A DNA stretch of 64,000 nucleotides, from the NCBI RefSeq assembly GCF_007197885.1, contig NZ_VKKG01000004.1:186001-250000 (forward strand). Reading direction: 5' to 3'. Shown in pieces: positions 9,056 to 18,080 of this stretch (position 1 is its first letter; each line of letters begins with the position of its first letter). The DNA is from Tessaracoccus rhinocerotis. Lineage in GTDB: Bacteria; Actinomycetota; Actinomycetes; Propionibacteriales; Propionibacteriaceae. A program made the translations under genes and the position numbers. Below the pieces are notes generated by a model. The model had not been told where the DNA came from and ran no database searches. It worked only from the letters and a program-made list of their open reading frames with translations.

Positions 9056-9667
9056 GTGCGGATCGATCCGGGCGGCAGGACCCTGCAGGGCATCTCCGCA
9101 CTGCTGGCCTTCGTGGCGCTCAACATCGTCTACCTGCTCTGCTGCGTGCCGCTGGTCACCATCGGCGCCGCCACCAGCGCGCTGTACGAGGTGACGCTGC
9201 GCTACGCCGACGAGGAGCGCGGCTACCTGCTGAAGGACTACTTCGTCGCCCTCAAGCGCAACTTCCTCCCCGCCACTGGCGTCTTCCTCGTGTTGCTGGC
9301 GCCTGCCCTCGTGCTCGGGTGGGTGGGGGTGTTCTGGCTCGCGGTGGACAGCCCCGTCTCGCTGGCCGCGGCGATCCTGGCCTTTCTGGGCGCCGGCTAC
9401 CTCCTGGCCGCGCTCGTGTTCGGGATCGCGCTGGTGGCGGCGTTCCGCAACACCTTCCGTCGGACCGTGGCCAACGCCCTGCTGCTGCCGATGGCCGAGC
9501 CCTTGGCAGCCCTGGTGCTGCTCGTGGTTCCGATCACGGCCGTCGCGCTGCTCGTGGTGCTCCCCGACTTCCTCGTGGTGGTGGTCACCATCGGTTTCTC
9601 CGTCGGCTCCTACCTCACGGCGTTCGTGTTCCACCGCGTCTTCCGGCGCCACCAGCAGGAGGCCTGA
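9056..9667 (+). CDS. YesL-like (DUF624) integral membrane protein
   Basis: This 203-residue protein has about five or six membrane helices (starting ISALLAFVALNIVYLLCCVPLVTIG). The N-terminal NIVYLLCCVPLVTIGAATSALY segment is typical of the YesL/DUF624 family, which travels with LacI regulators and multi-component sugar ABC importers but has no established biochemical role. GTG 9056 is preceded by GAGGA 8-10 bases upstream and lies 8 bases after the lacI stop, so the two genes are likely co-transcribed. Upstream in-frame codons belong to the lacI shadow. A hairpin at 9685-9716 separates it from the convergent importer genes. Confidence 0.8.
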   Translation: MRIDPGGRTLQGISALLAFVALNIVYLLCCVPLVTIGAATSALYEVTLRYADEERGYLLKDYFVALKRNFLPATGVFLVLLAPALVLGWVGVFWLAVDSPVSLAAAILAFLGAGYLLAALVFGIALVAAFRNTFRRTVANALLLPMAEPLAALVLLVVPITAVALLVVLPDFLVVVVTIGFSVGSYLTAFVFHRVFRRHQQEA

Positions 9668-9684
9668 CCCGGGCCGGGACGGGA

Positions 9685-9716
9685 CGAGGGGCCCGGGCAC
9701 GTGCCCGGACCCCTCG
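9685..9716. terminator. Bidirectional intrinsic terminator
   Basis: Two 16-base arms (9685-9700 and 9701-9716) are complementary with one internal mismatch and essentially no loop, centred on GGCACGTGCC. It lies between the convergent yesL-like gene and the importer binding-protein gene, so it can serve both. Confidence 0.65.
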
Positions 9717-9738
9717 CTCACCTGTCGTGGGTGGTGTG

Positions 9739-11505
9739 TCAGTTGAACTCCTCGGCGACCTTGACGCGGGCCTCGTCCTGCGCCTTGGCGTTGGCCATGT
9801 CGAACTCGAGCACCTGCTCGTAGCCCAGGCCGTTGGCGGTCTCCTGCATCTGCGTCAGCAGCGACTCGAACTCGGCCTCGTTCGCCGCGAACGCCATCCG
9901 CCACGAGTACTCCACGATCGTCGCCTTCGCCTGGTTCCGCAGGGTCTCGATCTCGGAGGGGTCGGCAGGGGCGGCGTAGCTGGCGCCGGGAGCGACCAGC
10001 AGCTGGTCGTTGGCGCGCAGGTACTCCATCGAGTTGGCAGCCCCGTCCATGCGGGCCGACCAGTCCTCGATCACCGGGTTGGAGATGGACTCCTGGTAGG
10101 TCTCCCAGAACGTGTAGTTGTAGGGGACGCCGGTGGCGGGGTCGATGTTGTTCGGGTTGACGGCGTTGACGTTGAGGGTCGAGGCGCCGTCGATGTAGGA
10201 GCCGCCGCCCCACTCGGCCGGCACGTCGGCGCCGCCCTGCAGCAGGGCCTTGCGCCCGAACTCGTTCAGCTCCGGCAGGCCTTCGGCGTTGAGATCCCAG
10301 GTCAGTCCCTGCGGGCCTGCGGCGCCGGTGGTCTGGCTGCTGTTTGCGTAGATCCCCTCGGCGGAGTAGAGCCAGTCGATGAAGGCGGCGATCCGCTCCG
10401 GGTCGTCGGCCTTCGATCCGATGGCGAAGACCTGCTTGGCGCCGTAGGCCTCCGAACCGTAGGAGAAGATCTCCTGGTCGGCGATCGGCACCATCATGAA
10501 GCCCTTGCCCGCCTCGAGGTTCTGCTCGGTGTTGAAGGCCGACTGGCCCAGCCACGGCCACCAGGAGAACAGGATCTGGCCGTTCTGCATCTTGGAGAAC
10601 AAGGTGTCGTAGTTCTGGGTGGTGGACTCTGGGTCCACGAGTCCGAGCTGGTTGGCCTCGAAGTAGAACCGCAGGCTTCGGACGTAGGCGGAGTCGGAGT
10701 CGATGATCGACTGGAAGTCCGAGCCGTCGGCCTTCGCCAGCACGAAGCCGAGCTCATCGTAGCCGTAGAAGGTGGCGGGCTGCTTCGCCGTCACCATCAT
10801 GTTGCCGTCCCAGTCGCTGAACAGTCCCAGCCCGTAGACCTTGCCTCCGTTCTCGGCCGTGGGGTTGGCCTCCTGCATCTGCTTGAGCACCGGCAGGAGG
10901 TCCTCGAGCGTCCCCACCTCGGGGTAGCCGGCATCCGCGTAGAGGTCCCAGCGCAGGTAGGCGCCGAACGTCGGCTCCAGGCCCTCGGAGGCCTCGGTCG
11001 GCGGGAGCTTGGTCAGCTGGGTGCCGATGCCGTAGATGCCGTCCTTGCCCTCGTTGAGGTGCTGGACGGAGGCGTCGTACTCGCCGACGTTGGCCATCGC
11101 GGGGTAGTACTGGGAGATGTCGCTCACCAGCCCGCCCTCGACGAGTTCGTCGAGTTGCTCGCCCTTGTCGATGATGATCAGGTCGCCGAGGTCGCCGGCC
11201 GAGACCCGGGTGTTGTAGAGGGTGTCGCCACCACCCGCGACGTTGGGGGCGATGATGTTGAGCTTCATGTTGAACTTGTCCTTGACGAGCTTGCCGAACC
11301 AGCCCTCTTGGATGCCCATGAAGTTGGCCAGGCCGTCGTAGACGTCGATCGTGATCTCCTCTGACCACGACTCGGGGAACTCTCCCGGTGCGCTGTTCGG
11401 TGAGTTCGGTTCCTGCTCCTGGGGCGCTTCCGGGGAGCAGGCCCCCAGCAGCGCGATGCCCAGCAGCGGTACGAGCGCTTTGGTGAGGGCCTTCTTGGGA
11501 TTCAT
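9739..11505 (-). CDS. Sugar ABC importer substrate-binding lipoprotein (LplA-like)
   Basis: This 588-residue family 1-type solute-binding protein has a lipoprotein signal ending in LLGAC (Cys23). The mature part has SEEITIDVYDGLANFMGIQEG, GDLGDLIIIDKG, YAKQVFAIGSKADDPERIA and IDWLYSAEG, typical of the large LplA/YtcQ oligosaccharide-binding proteins. It should bind an oligosaccharide outside the membrane for the two permeases encoded immediately upstream. AAGGA precedes the ATG by 5 bases. It is the last gene of the permease-permease-binding protein operon; no ATPase gene is present, so a shared MsiK-like ATPase elsewhere probably powers import. Confidence 0.88.
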   Translation of the reverse strand: MNPKKALTKALVPLLGIALLGACSPEAPQEQEPNSPNSAPGEFPESWSEEITIDVYDGLANFMGIQEGWFGKLVKDKFNMKLNIIAPNVAGGGDTLYNTRVSAGDLGDLIIIDKGEQLDELVEGGLVSDISQYYPAMANVGEYDASVQHLNEGKDGIYGIGTQLTKLPPTEASEGLEPTFGAYLRWDLYADAGYPEVGTLEDLLPVLKQMQEANPTAENGGKVYGLGLFSDWDGNMMVTAKQPATFYGYDELGFVLAKADGSDFQSIIDSDSAYVRSLRFYFEANQLGLVDPESTTQNYDTLFSKMQNGQILFSWWPWLGQSAFNTEQNLEAGKGFMMVPIADQEIFSYGSEAYGAKQVFAIGSKADDPERIAAFIDWLYSAEGIYANSSQTTGAAGPQGLTWDLNAEGLPELNEFGRKALLQGGADVPAEWGGGSYIDGASTLNVNAVNPNNIDPATGVPYNYTFWETYQESISNPVIEDWSARMDGAANSMEYLRANDQLLVAPGASYAAPADPSEIETLRNQAKATIVEYSWRMAFAANEAEFESLLTQMQETANGLGYEQVLEFDMANAKAQDEARVKVAEEFN

Positions 11506-11541
11506 TGCATTCCTTTCGGGTGGTGGTTGTGACTGCGAGCG

Positions 11542-12471
11542 TCAGCCCTTGACGGCGCCGAGCATGATGCCCTTCACGAAGAACCTCTGGAAGAGCGGGT
11601 AGATGAAGATGATCGGGAGGACGACGATGACCGAGACGGTCATCCGGATCGACGTCGGTGTCTGGGTGGTCGCCGCCGAGGCCACCATGCCCAGGTTGCC
11701 CTCGGCGTTCTGGGCGGCCTGCGCCAGGCTGCTGGCCTGGTTGATGAACATGTAGAGCTGGTACTGCAGCGTGTACAGGCTCTGGTCGGTGATGTAGAGC
11801 AGCGTGTCCTGGAACGAGTTCCACTGCGCCACGGCGGAGAAGATCGCCACGGTGGCGAGGATCGGCGTCGTGTTGGGCAGGATCACCCGGAAGAAGATCT
11901 GCAGGATGTTGGCGCCGTCGACCTCGGCCGCCTCCTGCAGCGACCGGGGCATCGACTCGATGTAGGTCTTGACCAGGATGATGTTGAACGGCTGGACGAT
12001 GAACGGCAGCACGTAGACCCAGAAGTTGTTGGTCAGGCCGAGGTTCTTCATGATGATGAAGACCGGGATCAGGCCGGCGTTGAAGTACATGGTGATGATC
12101 ACCGCCCGATACCAGAACTGGCGCTTCCACATCCTGTCCTGGGTGAACATGAATCCCAGGAACCCGGAGGCCAGCACCGTCGCGACGGTGCCGATGACGG
12201 TGCGCGCCACGCTCACCGCGGCGGCCGAGGGCAGGCCGCCCAGGTCCAGGACCTGGGTGTAGTTCTCCAGGTGGAAACCGGTCGGGAACAACCGGACGCG
12301 GCCGAGTGCGGCGACGTCGTTGGCGCTGACGGAGTTGATGATCAGGTAGTAGAACGGGTAGGCGCAGACCACTGCGAACAGCGCGAACACCAGGTAGTTG
12401 AACAGCTTGAAGGGGATGTCGCCGCCCGAGCGGTCGATGCCCCGGGCGCGGGGGAGGCTGAGGGTGGTCAT
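11542..12471 (-). CDS. Sugar ABC importer permease (LplC/YtcP-like)
   Basis: This 309-residue inner-membrane permease has six predicted helices and the MalG-type EAA loop (MPRSLQEAAEVDGANILQIF), which docks the ATPase. Opening residues GGDIPFKLFNYLVFALFAVV and the ending LFQRFFVKGIMLGAVKG fit the LplC/YtcP group that pairs with LplB and a large binding protein. AAGGA precedes the ATG by 7 bases. It lies 15 bases after the LplB-like gene and 36 bases before the binding-protein gene on the same strand, so all three share one transcript. Confidence 0.9.
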   Translation of the reverse strand: MTTLSLPRARGIDRSGGDIPFKLFNYLVFALFAVVCAYPFYYLIINSVSANDVAALGRVRLFPTGFHLENYTQVLDLGGLPSAAAVSVARTVIGTVATVLASGFLGFMFTQDRMWKRQFWYRAVIITMYFNAGLIPVFIIMKNLGLTNNFWVYVLPFIVQPFNIILVKTYIESMPRSLQEAAEVDGANILQIFFRVILPNTTPILATVAIFSAVAQWNSFQDTLLYITDQSLYTLQYQLYMFINQASSLAQAAQNAEGNLGMVASAATTQTPTSIRMTVSVIVVLPIIFIYPLFQRFFVKGIMLGAVKG

Positions 12472-12486
12472 CGGTGTTCCTTCCGG

Positions 12487-13512
12487 CTAGACCAGCGACT
12501 GGCCGCGAACCCGCTTCGCGACGACGTTGACGACGACGAGCAGGATGACCGAGATCAGGCTCTTCAACATGCTGATGGCGGTGGCCAGCGAGAGGCTGTT
12601 GCCGGTGATGCCGATGTTGTAGACGTAGAGGTCGAGGACCTGGATGGTCTCCTTGTTGAACGCGTTCTGGAACACGTAGTACTGCTCCATGCCGTTGTTG
12701 AGCAGGTTTGCGATGGAGAGCATCAGCAACACCAGGAACGTCGGCATCAGCTGCGGGACGGTGATGTACCACATGGTCTGGAAGCGGCCGGCGCCGTCGA
12801 TGCGGGCCGACTCGTACATCTCCTGGTCGATGCCGGAGATGGAGGCGAGGTAGATGATGGCGCCCCACCCGAGGGTCTTCCACACGCCCCAGGCCGTCAT
12901 GGTGAGCCAGATGTTCTGGTCCGTGTCCAGGAACTTCAGTGGGGCGGTGATCAGGCCCGAGTCCAGCAGGACGGTGTTGACGAGGCCGCCGGTGGTGAAC
13001 AGCGAGAACGCGATCATGTAGACCAGCACCCACGAGATGAAGTTCGGCAGCGTGGTCAGCGTCTGCACCAGGTTGCGGAACCACTTGGCGCGGACTTCAT
13101 TGAGGAAGACGGCGAAGGCCAACGGCAGGATCGACGTCGCGATGCCGAGGAAGCTCATGGCGAGGGTGTTGGCCATCACCTGCCCGATCTGGGCGACCTG
13201 GGTGGGGGATCCGACGAGCATCTGGAACCACTGCAGGCCCACGAAGTCGCTGCCCCCGAGGCCGAGGGCGGGGCGGTAGTCGTAGAGCGAGTAGACCCAG
13301 CCGTAGAGCGGGAAGTACGAGAACAGGAACACCAGCACCAGGAACGGCGCCACGCACAGGAACATCCCGAACGACTTCTTGCGGCGTCGCGCCGGGGTCC
13401 GCCCGGACGGGGGGGCCTCGCCCCCGTCGGGCTCCTTGGTCCCGGCCCGGACCACCGCGGCAGTCGGATCCACGGGCCCGGCCGACCCCAGCGGCTGCGT
13501 CGTCATCGTCAT
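12487..13512 (-). CDS. Sugar ABC importer permease (LplB-like)
   Basis: This 341-residue permease is the first gene of the importer operon. A polar N-terminus of about 45 residues is followed by six helices (starting FLCVAPFLVLVFLFSYFPLY) and the MalF-type EAA loop (DQEMYESARIDGAGRFQTMW). SYFPLYGWVYSLYDYRPALG is typical of the LplB group in complex polysaccharide importers. It should form the channel with the LplC-like partner. Upstream bases 13513-13832 carry a LacI-type operator matching the one before the GH31 gene, so the importer is probably induced with the glycosidases. Confidence 0.9.
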   Translation of the reverse strand: MTMTTQPLGSAGPVDPTAAVVRAGTKEPDGGEAPPSGRTPARRRKKSFGMFLCVAPFLVLVFLFSYFPLYGWVYSLYDYRPALGLGGSDFVGLQWFQMLVGSPTQVAQIGQVMANTLAMSFLGIATSILPLAFAVFLNEVRAKWFRNLVQTLTTLPNFISWVLVYMIAFSLFTTGGLVNTVLLDSGLITAPLKFLDTDQNIWLTMTAWGVWKTLGWGAIIYLASISGIDQEMYESARIDGAGRFQTMWYITVPQLMPTFLVLLMLSIANLLNNGMEQYYVFQNAFNKETIQVLDLYVYNIGITGNSLSLATAISMLKSLISVILLVVVNVVAKRVRGQSLV

Positions 13513-13615
13513 CCGACGGCTTTCCCGGACGCGGGCCGCGCCATCGGCCTCACGGGCTCGTCATGCTGATCCATCGATGCCACTCCTTCGTGTGCTCGCC
13601 GCGACAATGCGGTAA

Positions 13616-13632
13616 TCGAATCGCTTCGACAG
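13616..13632. promoter_or_regulatory. LacI-family operator before the sugar importer
   Basis: TCGAATCGCTTCGACAG differs at only two of 17 positions from TCGAAGCGCTTCAACAG at 7925-7941 and has its own dyad (TCGAANCGCTTCGA-like). It sits about 104 bases upstream of the first permease gene, consistent with control by the LacI protein encoded at 8043-9047. Confidence 0.7.
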
Positions 13633-13681
13633 TGATCGTAAGCAATGGTTCGGCGCCCTGTCAATAGCGGGGGCCGGGTTT

Positions 13682-13695
13682 GAGAGCGCGCTCTC
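13682..13695. promoter_or_regulatory. Perfect 14-bp palindrome, possible second regulator site
   Basis: GAGAGCGCGCTCTC is a perfect palindrome 50 bases from the LacI-type operator. The form recalls LacI/CebR-family operators but the core differs from the other site, so a second regulator may act here, or it may be chance. Confidence 0.35.
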
Positions 13696-13832
13696 TTGAG
13701 TCTGGCAGCGATCGTCGGCCGCGCCGGGGAGGTCCCCGGCACGTGGAGTCCGGCCGCACGGAACCGCCCTTGGGTTAGTCTCGCTGTCGAGACTTTCTAC
13801 TTGCAGGACTGCTGGACAGGGGCCACGACTCG

Positions 13833-16800
13833 ATGGGTGTCATCACTTTCAACAGGCCGAAGCGCGTCACTCCGCCGGCGATGCCTCGCGGCGACCTCCT
13901 GCTCGAGTCCCCGCCCGAGATCCCGCCGCCGACGGCGTCGAAGCCGTTCGGCACCGTGCTTCGGATGCTGCCGATGGTGGCCGGCGGACTCGCGATGGGC
14001 CTGATGTTCATGGGCGGTGGCATGACGGGTCGCGGCCCGCTGGGCGGCATCATCTCGGGCCTCTACGCCGTGTCGATGATGGGCATGATGATGTCGCAGA
14101 TGGGGCGCGGCAACGACGAACAGGCCAGCCAGCTCGACGCCAACCGGCGCGACTACTTCCGCTACCTCTCCCAGACCAGGCGCAACTTCGCCAAGACGGC
14201 CGCCGAGCAGCGCTCCAGCGTCGCCTACCGCCACCCGGACCCCGACAGCCTCTGGACCGTGGTCGGCGGCACCCGGATGTGGGAGCGCCGCACCGACGCC
14301 GAGGACTTCGGCTCCGTGCGCCTGTCCGTGGGCACCCAGCAGTCGGCCAAGCGGATCACCCCGCCCGAGTCCCAGCCCATCGAGGACCTCGAGCCGCTGA
14401 CCACCGGCGCGCTGCGCCGGTTCATCCGCACCCACCGCGTCATCCAGTCCGTCCCGCTGGCGGTCGACCTGCGTGGCTTCCGCGGCATCCGCCTGGTCGG
14501 CGACGAGGAGGCGTGCCGACGGCTCGCGTTCAGCATGGTGGCCCAGCTCGTCACCTGGCACGCGCCCACCGACGTCTCGCTGATGGTGGCCTCCGCCAAG
14601 GCACACCAGGACGCTTGGAGCTGGGTGAAGTGGCTACCCCACCTGCAGCACCCCACCGAGACCGACGGCGTCGGCTCGTTGCGGATGTTCGCCACCGGAG
14701 CCGCCGACCTCTCGCCGATGGCCGTCTCCGCGCAGGCCTCCGACGTCGTCCCCGCGCTGATGGTCGTGGTCTCCGACGGCGTCGAGGGTGTCAACGCGCA
14801 CCAGTTCGCGACACCGTCGACCAAGGCCATCACCGTCGAGGTCACCGGCGAGACCGAGCTCCCCAAGCGTCTCGAGCAGGGCGTCGCCGTGTTCGAGGTG
14901 CGCGAGGACAGGATCACCCTGCACCGCCGCACCAGCAAGACCCCGCACGCGGTCACGCCGTTCGGCCATCCGGACCAGGTCACGCCCGTCTACGTCGAGA
15001 TGCTGGCCCGCGCCATGGCCCCCTACCGGATGCCCGTGGCCACCGGCGGCGGTGAGGAAGAGGGGGAGACCCAGGCGGTCGTGTTCGAACCGCCCAAGGA
15101 CTACCCGGCGATGCTCGGGGTGGGTGACCCGCTCACCCTCGACGTCCGCCAGGCCTGGCGCCCACGCCCGCTGCGCCAGCACCTGCGGATCCCGTTCGGG
15201 ACCGCCGACGACGGCCGCCCCGTCGAGCTGGACATCAAGGAGTCCGCGCAGGGCGGCATGGGCCCGCACGGCATCTGCATCGGCGCCACCGGCTCGGGCA
15301 AGTCCGAGTTCCTCCGCACGCTCGTGCTGGGACTGGCGATGACGCACTCCACCGAGCAGCTCAACTTCATCCTCGTCGACTTCAAGGGCGGCGCGACGTT
15401 CCTGGGCCTCGACAGCCTGCCGCACGTCTCCGCGGTCATCACCAACCTCGAGGGCGAGCTCAGCCTGGTGGACCGCATGGCCGACGCCATCGGAGGCGAA
15501 CTGGACCGCCGCATGGAGGTGCTGCGCTCCGCCGGCAACTTCAAGAACCGCGAGGACTACGAGAACGCCCGCCAGGCCGGCGCCGACATTCCGCCGATGC
15601 CCAGCCTGTTCATCGTCGTCGACGAGTTCTCCGAGCTGCTCGCGGCGCGTCCCGAGTTCATCGACCTGTTCGTGCAGATCGGCCGCGTCGGTCGATCCAT
15701 CGCGGTGCACCAGCTGCTCGCCTCCCAGCGCCTCGAGGAGAACAAGCTGCGCGGCCTGGACACGTTCCTGTCCTACCGGATCGCGCTGCGCACGTTCTCG
15801 CCGGCCGAGTCCCGCACCGTCATCGGCGTGCCCGACGCCTACGAGCTGCCGACGCCGCCCGGCAACGGCTACCTGAAGTACGACACCACCGGCATGACCC
15901 GCTTCAAGGCGGCCTACGTCTCCGGACCCTGGCACGGCAGCCCCAGCGGGCCGGTGGCTGAGTCGGGCGACCCCGGCCTGGACGGCCTCGGCCTGCCCGT
16001 GGAATCGAAGGGCTGGGTGCCGCCGGTGCTCGAGTTCACCACCGACTACGTCGTGCCCGTGAAGGCGCCCGAACCGGAGGAGAGTCCTCTCGACCCGGTG
16101 GGCCTACCCGAGCAGGTGGAGCCGACCCAGGTTCAGACTGAGGACGAGGAGGAAGAGGAGGAGACGCTCCTGTCCATCGCCGTCGGTCGACTCAAGGGTC
16201 ACGGCTGGCCCTCCCACAAGGTCTGGTTGCCACCGCTGGACGACCCGCCGACGATGGACCAGCTCCTGGGCGGCCTCGTGGAGGTCGAGGGCCGTGGACT
16301 CACCGTCGAGAACCGCGCGATCCACGGTGCGCTGAGGGCGCCCGTCGGCCTGATCGACAAGCCGCGCCAGCAGCGTCGGGACCCGTGGTGGATCGACTTC
16401 TCCGGCTCCGGCGGCAACCTGGCAGTCTCGGGCGGTCCGCAGTCGGGCAAGTCGATGGCGCTGCGCGCCGGCGTCGCGGGGCTTGCGCTCACCCACACCC
16501 CGCAGGAGGTGGGCTTCTACGTCCTGGACTTCGGCGGCGGTGGCCTCACGTCCATGCGCAACCTCGCCCACATCGGCTCGGTGACCGGCCGCCTCGACGT
16601 CGACCGCGTGCGCCGCACCGTCGCGGAGATCACGTCGCTGCGGTCCGCGCGCGAGCTGCAGTTCGCAGAGCTCGGGATCGACTCGATGACCACCTACCGC
16701 CGCGGTCGGCGCGACGGCTCGATCCCGGCCGACCGGTTCCCATCCGACGTGTTCCTCGTGATCGACGGCTGGGCCACCCTGAAGACCGAGTTCGAGAGCA

Positions 16801-17954
16801 TCGAGCCGCAGGTGCAGGCGCTCGCCAACGGCGGCCTCGGCTTCGGCATCCACGTCTGGGTGGCGGCGGCCAAGCTGTCCGAGATCCGTGCCGCCACGAA
16901 GGACGCGCTGCAGAGCAAGATCGAGCTCAAGCTCGGCGACCCCTTCGACTCCGAGATCGACCGCAAGATCCAGGCCATCATCCCGACGGGCCGCCCCGGC
17001 CGCGGCATCACCCACGGCGGCCTGCACACGCTGGTCGGCCTGCCCCGCATCGACGGCGTCGAGGACGCCACCGACGTCTCCACCGGGCAGCGCGGCTTCA
17101 TCAACGCCGTCAACGCCGCCTGGAAGGGCCCGCGTGCGGCCGAGGTCCGGATGCTGCCCGAGCAGCTCAGCCTCACCGAGGCGCTGCCCGAGATCACCCA
17201 CGACGGCGTGCACCGCACCATCCCCTACGGCATCGACGAACTGGAGCTCGCCCCCGTCGTGCTGGATCCCAACTCGGAGCCGCACCTGGCGATCTTCGGT
17301 GCGCCGGAGTGTGGCAAGTCCAACCTGCTGCGCACGATCGTCCACGGCATCACCAAGCGGTACACGCCCAAGGAAGCCAAGATCATCATCGTCGACTACC
17401 GGCGGTCGCTGCTCGGGGAGATCGAGACCGAGCACCTCATCGGCTACTACCCGTCCGCCTCCGCGGCGGCGCCGATGCTGCAGCAGGCGGCCGAGGCCGT
17501 CCGCGCCCGGCTGCCCGGGCCCGACGTCACGCAGCAGCAACTGCGCGACCGTTCGTGGTGGACCGGGTCCGACATGTTCGTGATCGTCGACGACTACGAG
17601 CTGGTCGCGACCCAGTCCGGCAACCCGATGGCACCCTTCGGCGACCTGATCAACCAGGCCGGCGACATCGGCCTGCACATCATCCTCGCCCGCGGCATGG
17701 GTGGGGCCGGTCGCGCCGCGTTCGGTGACCCGCTGATCACCAAGATGAAGGAGTCCGTGAACCCGGGCCTGATCATGAGCGGCACCAAGGACGAGGGCCA
17801 GCTTTGGTCCGACGTCAAGCCCTCGCCGATGCCTCCCGGCCGCGGCACGCTGATCACCCGCACGTTCAAGGGCCTGATCCAGACGGCCATCTACGACGGT
17901 GAGTCCCCGAACCACCCGGACCCGGAGCCCGCCCGCGTCGCTGCCATCCAGTAG
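13833..17954 (+). CDS. eccC: Type VII secretion ATPase EccC (fused three-domain form)
   Basis: This 1373-residue FtsK/SpoIIIE-type ATPase is the motor of an ESX/type VII secretion system. Two membrane helices lie near residues 45-90 (LPMVAGGLAMGLMFMGGG, IISGLYAVSMMGMMMSQ). Three ATPase domains follow: domain 1 has Walker A GATGSGKSEFLRTL (about 485) and Walker B LFIVVDEFSELL (about 592); domain 2 has GGPQSGKSMAL (about 866) with LVIDGW in place of a normal Walker B; domain 3 has GAPECGKSNLL (about 1156) with VIVDDYE. Only domain 1 looks fully catalytic, as known for EccC, where later domains bind substrate signals. An acidic linker (about 765-780) separates domains 1 and 2. EccB, EccD, EccE and EsxAB are not next to it; mycP is convergent downstream. 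Confidence 0.95.
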   Translation: MGVITFNRPKRVTPPAMPRGDLLLESPPEIPPPTASKPFGTVLRMLPMVAGGLAMGLMFMGGGMTGRGPLGGIISGLYAVSMMGMMMSQMGRGNDEQASQLDANRRDYFRYLSQTRRNFAKTAAEQRSSVAYRHPDPDSLWTVVGGTRMWERRTDAEDFGSVRLSVGTQQSAKRITPPESQPIEDLEPLTTGALRRFIRTHRVIQSVPLAVDLRGFRGIRLVGDEEACRRLAFSMVAQLVTWHAPTDVSLMVASAKAHQDAWSWVKWLPHLQHPTETDGVGSLRMFATGAADLSPMAVSAQASDVVPALMVVVSDGVEGVNAHQFATPSTKAITVEVTGETELPKRLEQGVAVFEVREDRITLHRRTSKTPHAVTPFGHPDQVTPVYVEMLARAMAPYRMPVATGGGEEEGETQAVVFEPPKDYPAMLGVGDPLTLDVRQAWRPRPLRQHLRIPFGTADDGRPVELDIKESAQGGMGPHGICIGATGSGKSEFLRTLVLGLAMTHSTEQLNFILVDFKGGATFLGLDSLPHVSAVITNLEGELSLVDRMADAIGGELDRRMEVLRSAGNFKNREDYENARQAGADIPPMPSLFIVVDEFSELLAARPEFIDLFVQIGRVGRSIAVHQLLASQRLEENKLRGLDTFLSYRIALRTFSPAESRTVIGVPDAYELPTPPGNGYLKYDTTGMTRFKAAYVSGPWHGSPSGPVAESGDPGLDGLGLPVESKGWVPPVLEFTTDYVVPVKAPEPEESPLDPVGLPEQVEPTQVQTEDEEEEEETLLSIAVGRLKGHGWPSHKVWLPPLDDPPTMDQLLGGLVEVEGRGLTVENRAIHGALRAPVGLIDKPRQQRRDPWWIDFSGSGGNLAVSGGPQSGKSMALRAGVAGLALTHTPQEVGFYVLDFGGGGLTSMRNLAHIGSVTGRLDVDRVRRTVAEITSLRSARELQFAELGIDSMTTYRRGRRDGSIPADRFPSDVFLVIDGWATLKTEFESIEPQVQALANGGLGFGIHVWVAAAKLSEIRAATKDALQSKIELKLGDPFDSEIDRKIQAIIPTGRPGRGITHGGLHTLVGLPRIDGVEDATDVSTGQRGFINAVNAAWKGPRAAEVRMLPEQLSLTEALPEITHDGVHRTIPYGIDELELAPVVLDPNSEPHLAIFGAPECGKSNLLRTIVHGITKRYTPKEAKIIIVDYRRSLLGEIETEHLIGYYPSASAAAPMLQQAAEAVRARLPGPDVTQQQLRDRSWWTGSDMFVIVDDYELVATQSGNPMAPFGDLINQAGDIGLHIILARGMGGAGRAAFGDPLITKMKESVNPGLIMSGTKDEGQLWSDVKPSPMPPGRGTLITRTFKGLIQTAIYDGESPNHPDPEPARVAAIQ

Positions 17955-17961
17955 GACCCCG

Positions 17962-17975
17962 ACCCGACACGCCGC
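17962..17975 (+). repeat. Third copy of the 14-mer ACCCGACACGCCGC
   Basis: This is identical to the arms of the inverted repeat at 2904-2976, lying 8 bases after the eccC stop in another convergent intergenic gap. No inverted partner is found here. Confidence 0.5.
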
Positions 17976-18032
17976 AACTCGTTCTGCCAGGGCTGACGCT
18001 CGCCCGTGCGCCCAGCTCGCCCCCGTTCGAGT

Positions 18033-18062
18033 GGTTTGCCTCCGTTGCAGCGGAGGCGAACC
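18033..18062. terminator. Bidirectional terminator hairpin between eccC and mycP
   Basis: GGTTTGCCTCCG (18033-18044) pairs with CGGAGGCGAACC (18051-18062) over 12 bases with one T-G pair and a 6-base loop. It lies between two convergent genes. Confidence 0.65.
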
Positions 18063-18080
18063 GAGGTAGCGGTGGCGAGA

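Larger units (their letters stand above)
13513..13832. other. 320-base divergent intergenic region (importer / eccC) holding two palindromes
   Basis: No gene is supported here. It contains the importer promoter region with a LacI-type operator (13616-13632) and a second palindrome (13682-13695). Closer to eccC lies GGGTTAGTCT, a plausible -10 region about 55 bases before the eccC ATG. The local base composition dips in GC around 13600-13665. Confidence 0.6.

Noticed and set aside
10754-13084. 776-codon open frame on the minus strand across the importer genes
   Set aside because: It is antiphase to two clear permeases and the binding protein, with His/Arg/Pro-rich low-complexity translation typical of high-GC shadows.
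12271-13569. 432-codon plus-strand open frame opposite the LplB/LplC permeases
   Set aside because: Translation is Asp/Glu/His/Arg-rich without any motif, and the other strand carries the permease genes with RBSs.
14634-15935. 433-codon minus-strand open frame inside eccC
   Set aside because: It lies wholly opposite the first EccC ATPase domain with its Walker motifs; no domain or RBS supports it.
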